Below the pieces are notes generated by a model. That model was not told the DNA's origin. It ran no database searches and was given only the letters and a program-made list of their open reading frames with translations. Below are positions 63,554 to 64,000 of a stretch of 64,000 bases of DNA, piece after piece; positions within the stretch are counted from its first letter, which is position 1, and each line of letters begins with the position of its first letter. This DNA is from Flavobacterium sp. UBA2787 (GTDB lineage Bacteria > Bacteroidota > Bacteroidia > Flavobacteriales > Flavobacteriaceae). The stretch covers positions 372,001 to 436,000 of the forward strand of contig DEHZ01000015.1 of the NCBI GenBank assembly GCA_002352205.1, read 5' to 3'. Made by a program: the position numbers and the translations under genes.

Positions 63554-64000
63554 TTAATTTGAAGATAGAATACCAAATTCCGGAATCGAAGCCGATTTTG
63601 CAATAGCATCATCATTTTCAGGACTGCCTCCGCCGGCAACACCAATACTTCCGATGACTATTCCGTTATGCCATAATGGAACGCCACCGCTTAACAACAA
63701 TAACTCCGGAAGTGTATTTAAATTTTTAGTATCATTATTGCGTTCTGCATTTCTTAATAGCATTAAGGTCGATGTTTTAGTAGATAAGGCGGTATAAGCT
63801 TTTCGTCTGGCTGCTTCCGTATTATGTGGACCAACACCATCGCCTTTTGTGAGCAAAACAATAGTTCCTGAATGATCCAAGATAGCAATAGAAACATTTT
63901 TTGAGAGGCATTGGGCTTCTTGATTAGCACGTTTCATCAATTCAAAAGCAGCATCTTGCGTCAATAAATCAACAGTTTTGATATACTTATTTTCCTGAGT
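63554..64000 (-). CDS. GlcG/HbpS (DUF336) family protein, N terminus beyond the window
   Basis: The frame is open to the end of the window with no start codon other than a TTG at 63964, so the gene continues outside; visible part is 148 codons. Family landmarks: MKRANQEAQCLSKNVSIAILDHSGTIVLLTKGDG in spaced form, ARRKAYTALSTKTST, GGVPLWHNGIVIGSIGVAGGGSPENDDAIAKSA in spaced form. Members bind haem, corrinoids or glycolate-related ligands. It lies 24 bp upstream of the HIU-hydrolase-like gene on the same strand, so they are probably co-transcribed. Confidence 0.85.
   Translation of the reverse strand, partial: TQENKYIKTVDLLTQDAAFELMKRANQEAQCLSKNVSIAILDHSGTIVLLTKGDGVGPHNTEAARRKAYTALSTKTSTLMLLRNAERNNDTKNLNTLPELLLLSGGVPLWHNGIVIGSIGVAGGGSPENDDAIAKSASIPEFGILSSN

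Overview
The window is AT-rich chromosomal DNA of a Bacteroidota bacterium, most probably family Flavobacteriaceae and close to Flavobacterium. The clues are promoters of the TTTG-N19-TAnnTTTG type (before rplM and tRNA-Gln), very weak ribosome binding sites, an Alternative Complex III (act) plus caa3-type oxidase cluster, group II GGGP synthase, and lineage-typical families (DUF4301, DUF3127, DUF2723, VF530).

Layout. 0-4.5 kb: a tightly overlapping operon of phosphopantetheinyl transferase, GGGP synthase, a PnuC-family vitamin transporter, a NadR-like kinase fused to DUF4301, and the ribosome-rescue factor ArfB. 4.6-7.1 kb: a TPP riboswitch followed by a TonB-dependent receptor, presumably a thiamin importer. 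7-14.4 kb: housekeeping genes (greA, HIT, histidine kinase, flavin reductase, DUF3127, aat, tag, ald, VF530). 14.4-17.3 kb, minus strand: rplM-rpsI-rpsB-tsf. 17.6-22.4 kb: a LacI-type regulator, two small membrane proteins and polA. 22.5-28.5 kb: a 1063-residue repeat-rich surface fibre with a peptidase-S74 tail, next to a LytTR response regulator and TPR histidine kinase. 28.5-34 kb: metallophosphoesterase, a cysteine-free thioredoxin-like protein, polysaccharide deacetylase and a DUF2723 glycosyltransferase.

34.27-41.27 kb is the accessory region. tRNA-Gln(TTG) is followed by an integrated element of about 6.95 kb bounded by a 16-bp direct repeat of the tRNA 3' end. It carries an Xis-like HTH protein, a single-domain HUH (Rep-like) protein, two small ORFs, a serine recombinase, an acidic orphan, a candidate HEPN protein, a DUF2971 protein and a tyrosine integrase. 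It also has paired arm-type repeats inside both ends, a perfect 20-bp palindrome, a TTGATAC repeat cluster and a long GC-rich stem-loop. This compact replicating or transferring integrative element with probable defence cargo is the best candidate for an undescribed system. The original tRNA terminator lies just outside the right end.

41.4-47.4 kb: universal stress protein, rimP-nusA-infB behind a strong leader hairpin, and a SPOR protein. 47.6-59 kb: the actABCDEF-coxBA respiratory cluster (quinol to cytochrome c to O2). 59-64 kb: a YjdI ferredoxin-like protein, a small acetyltransferase, ruvB, a cytochrome P450, queG, an exported HIU-hydrolase-like protein, and a GlcG/HbpS-family gene cut by the window edge.
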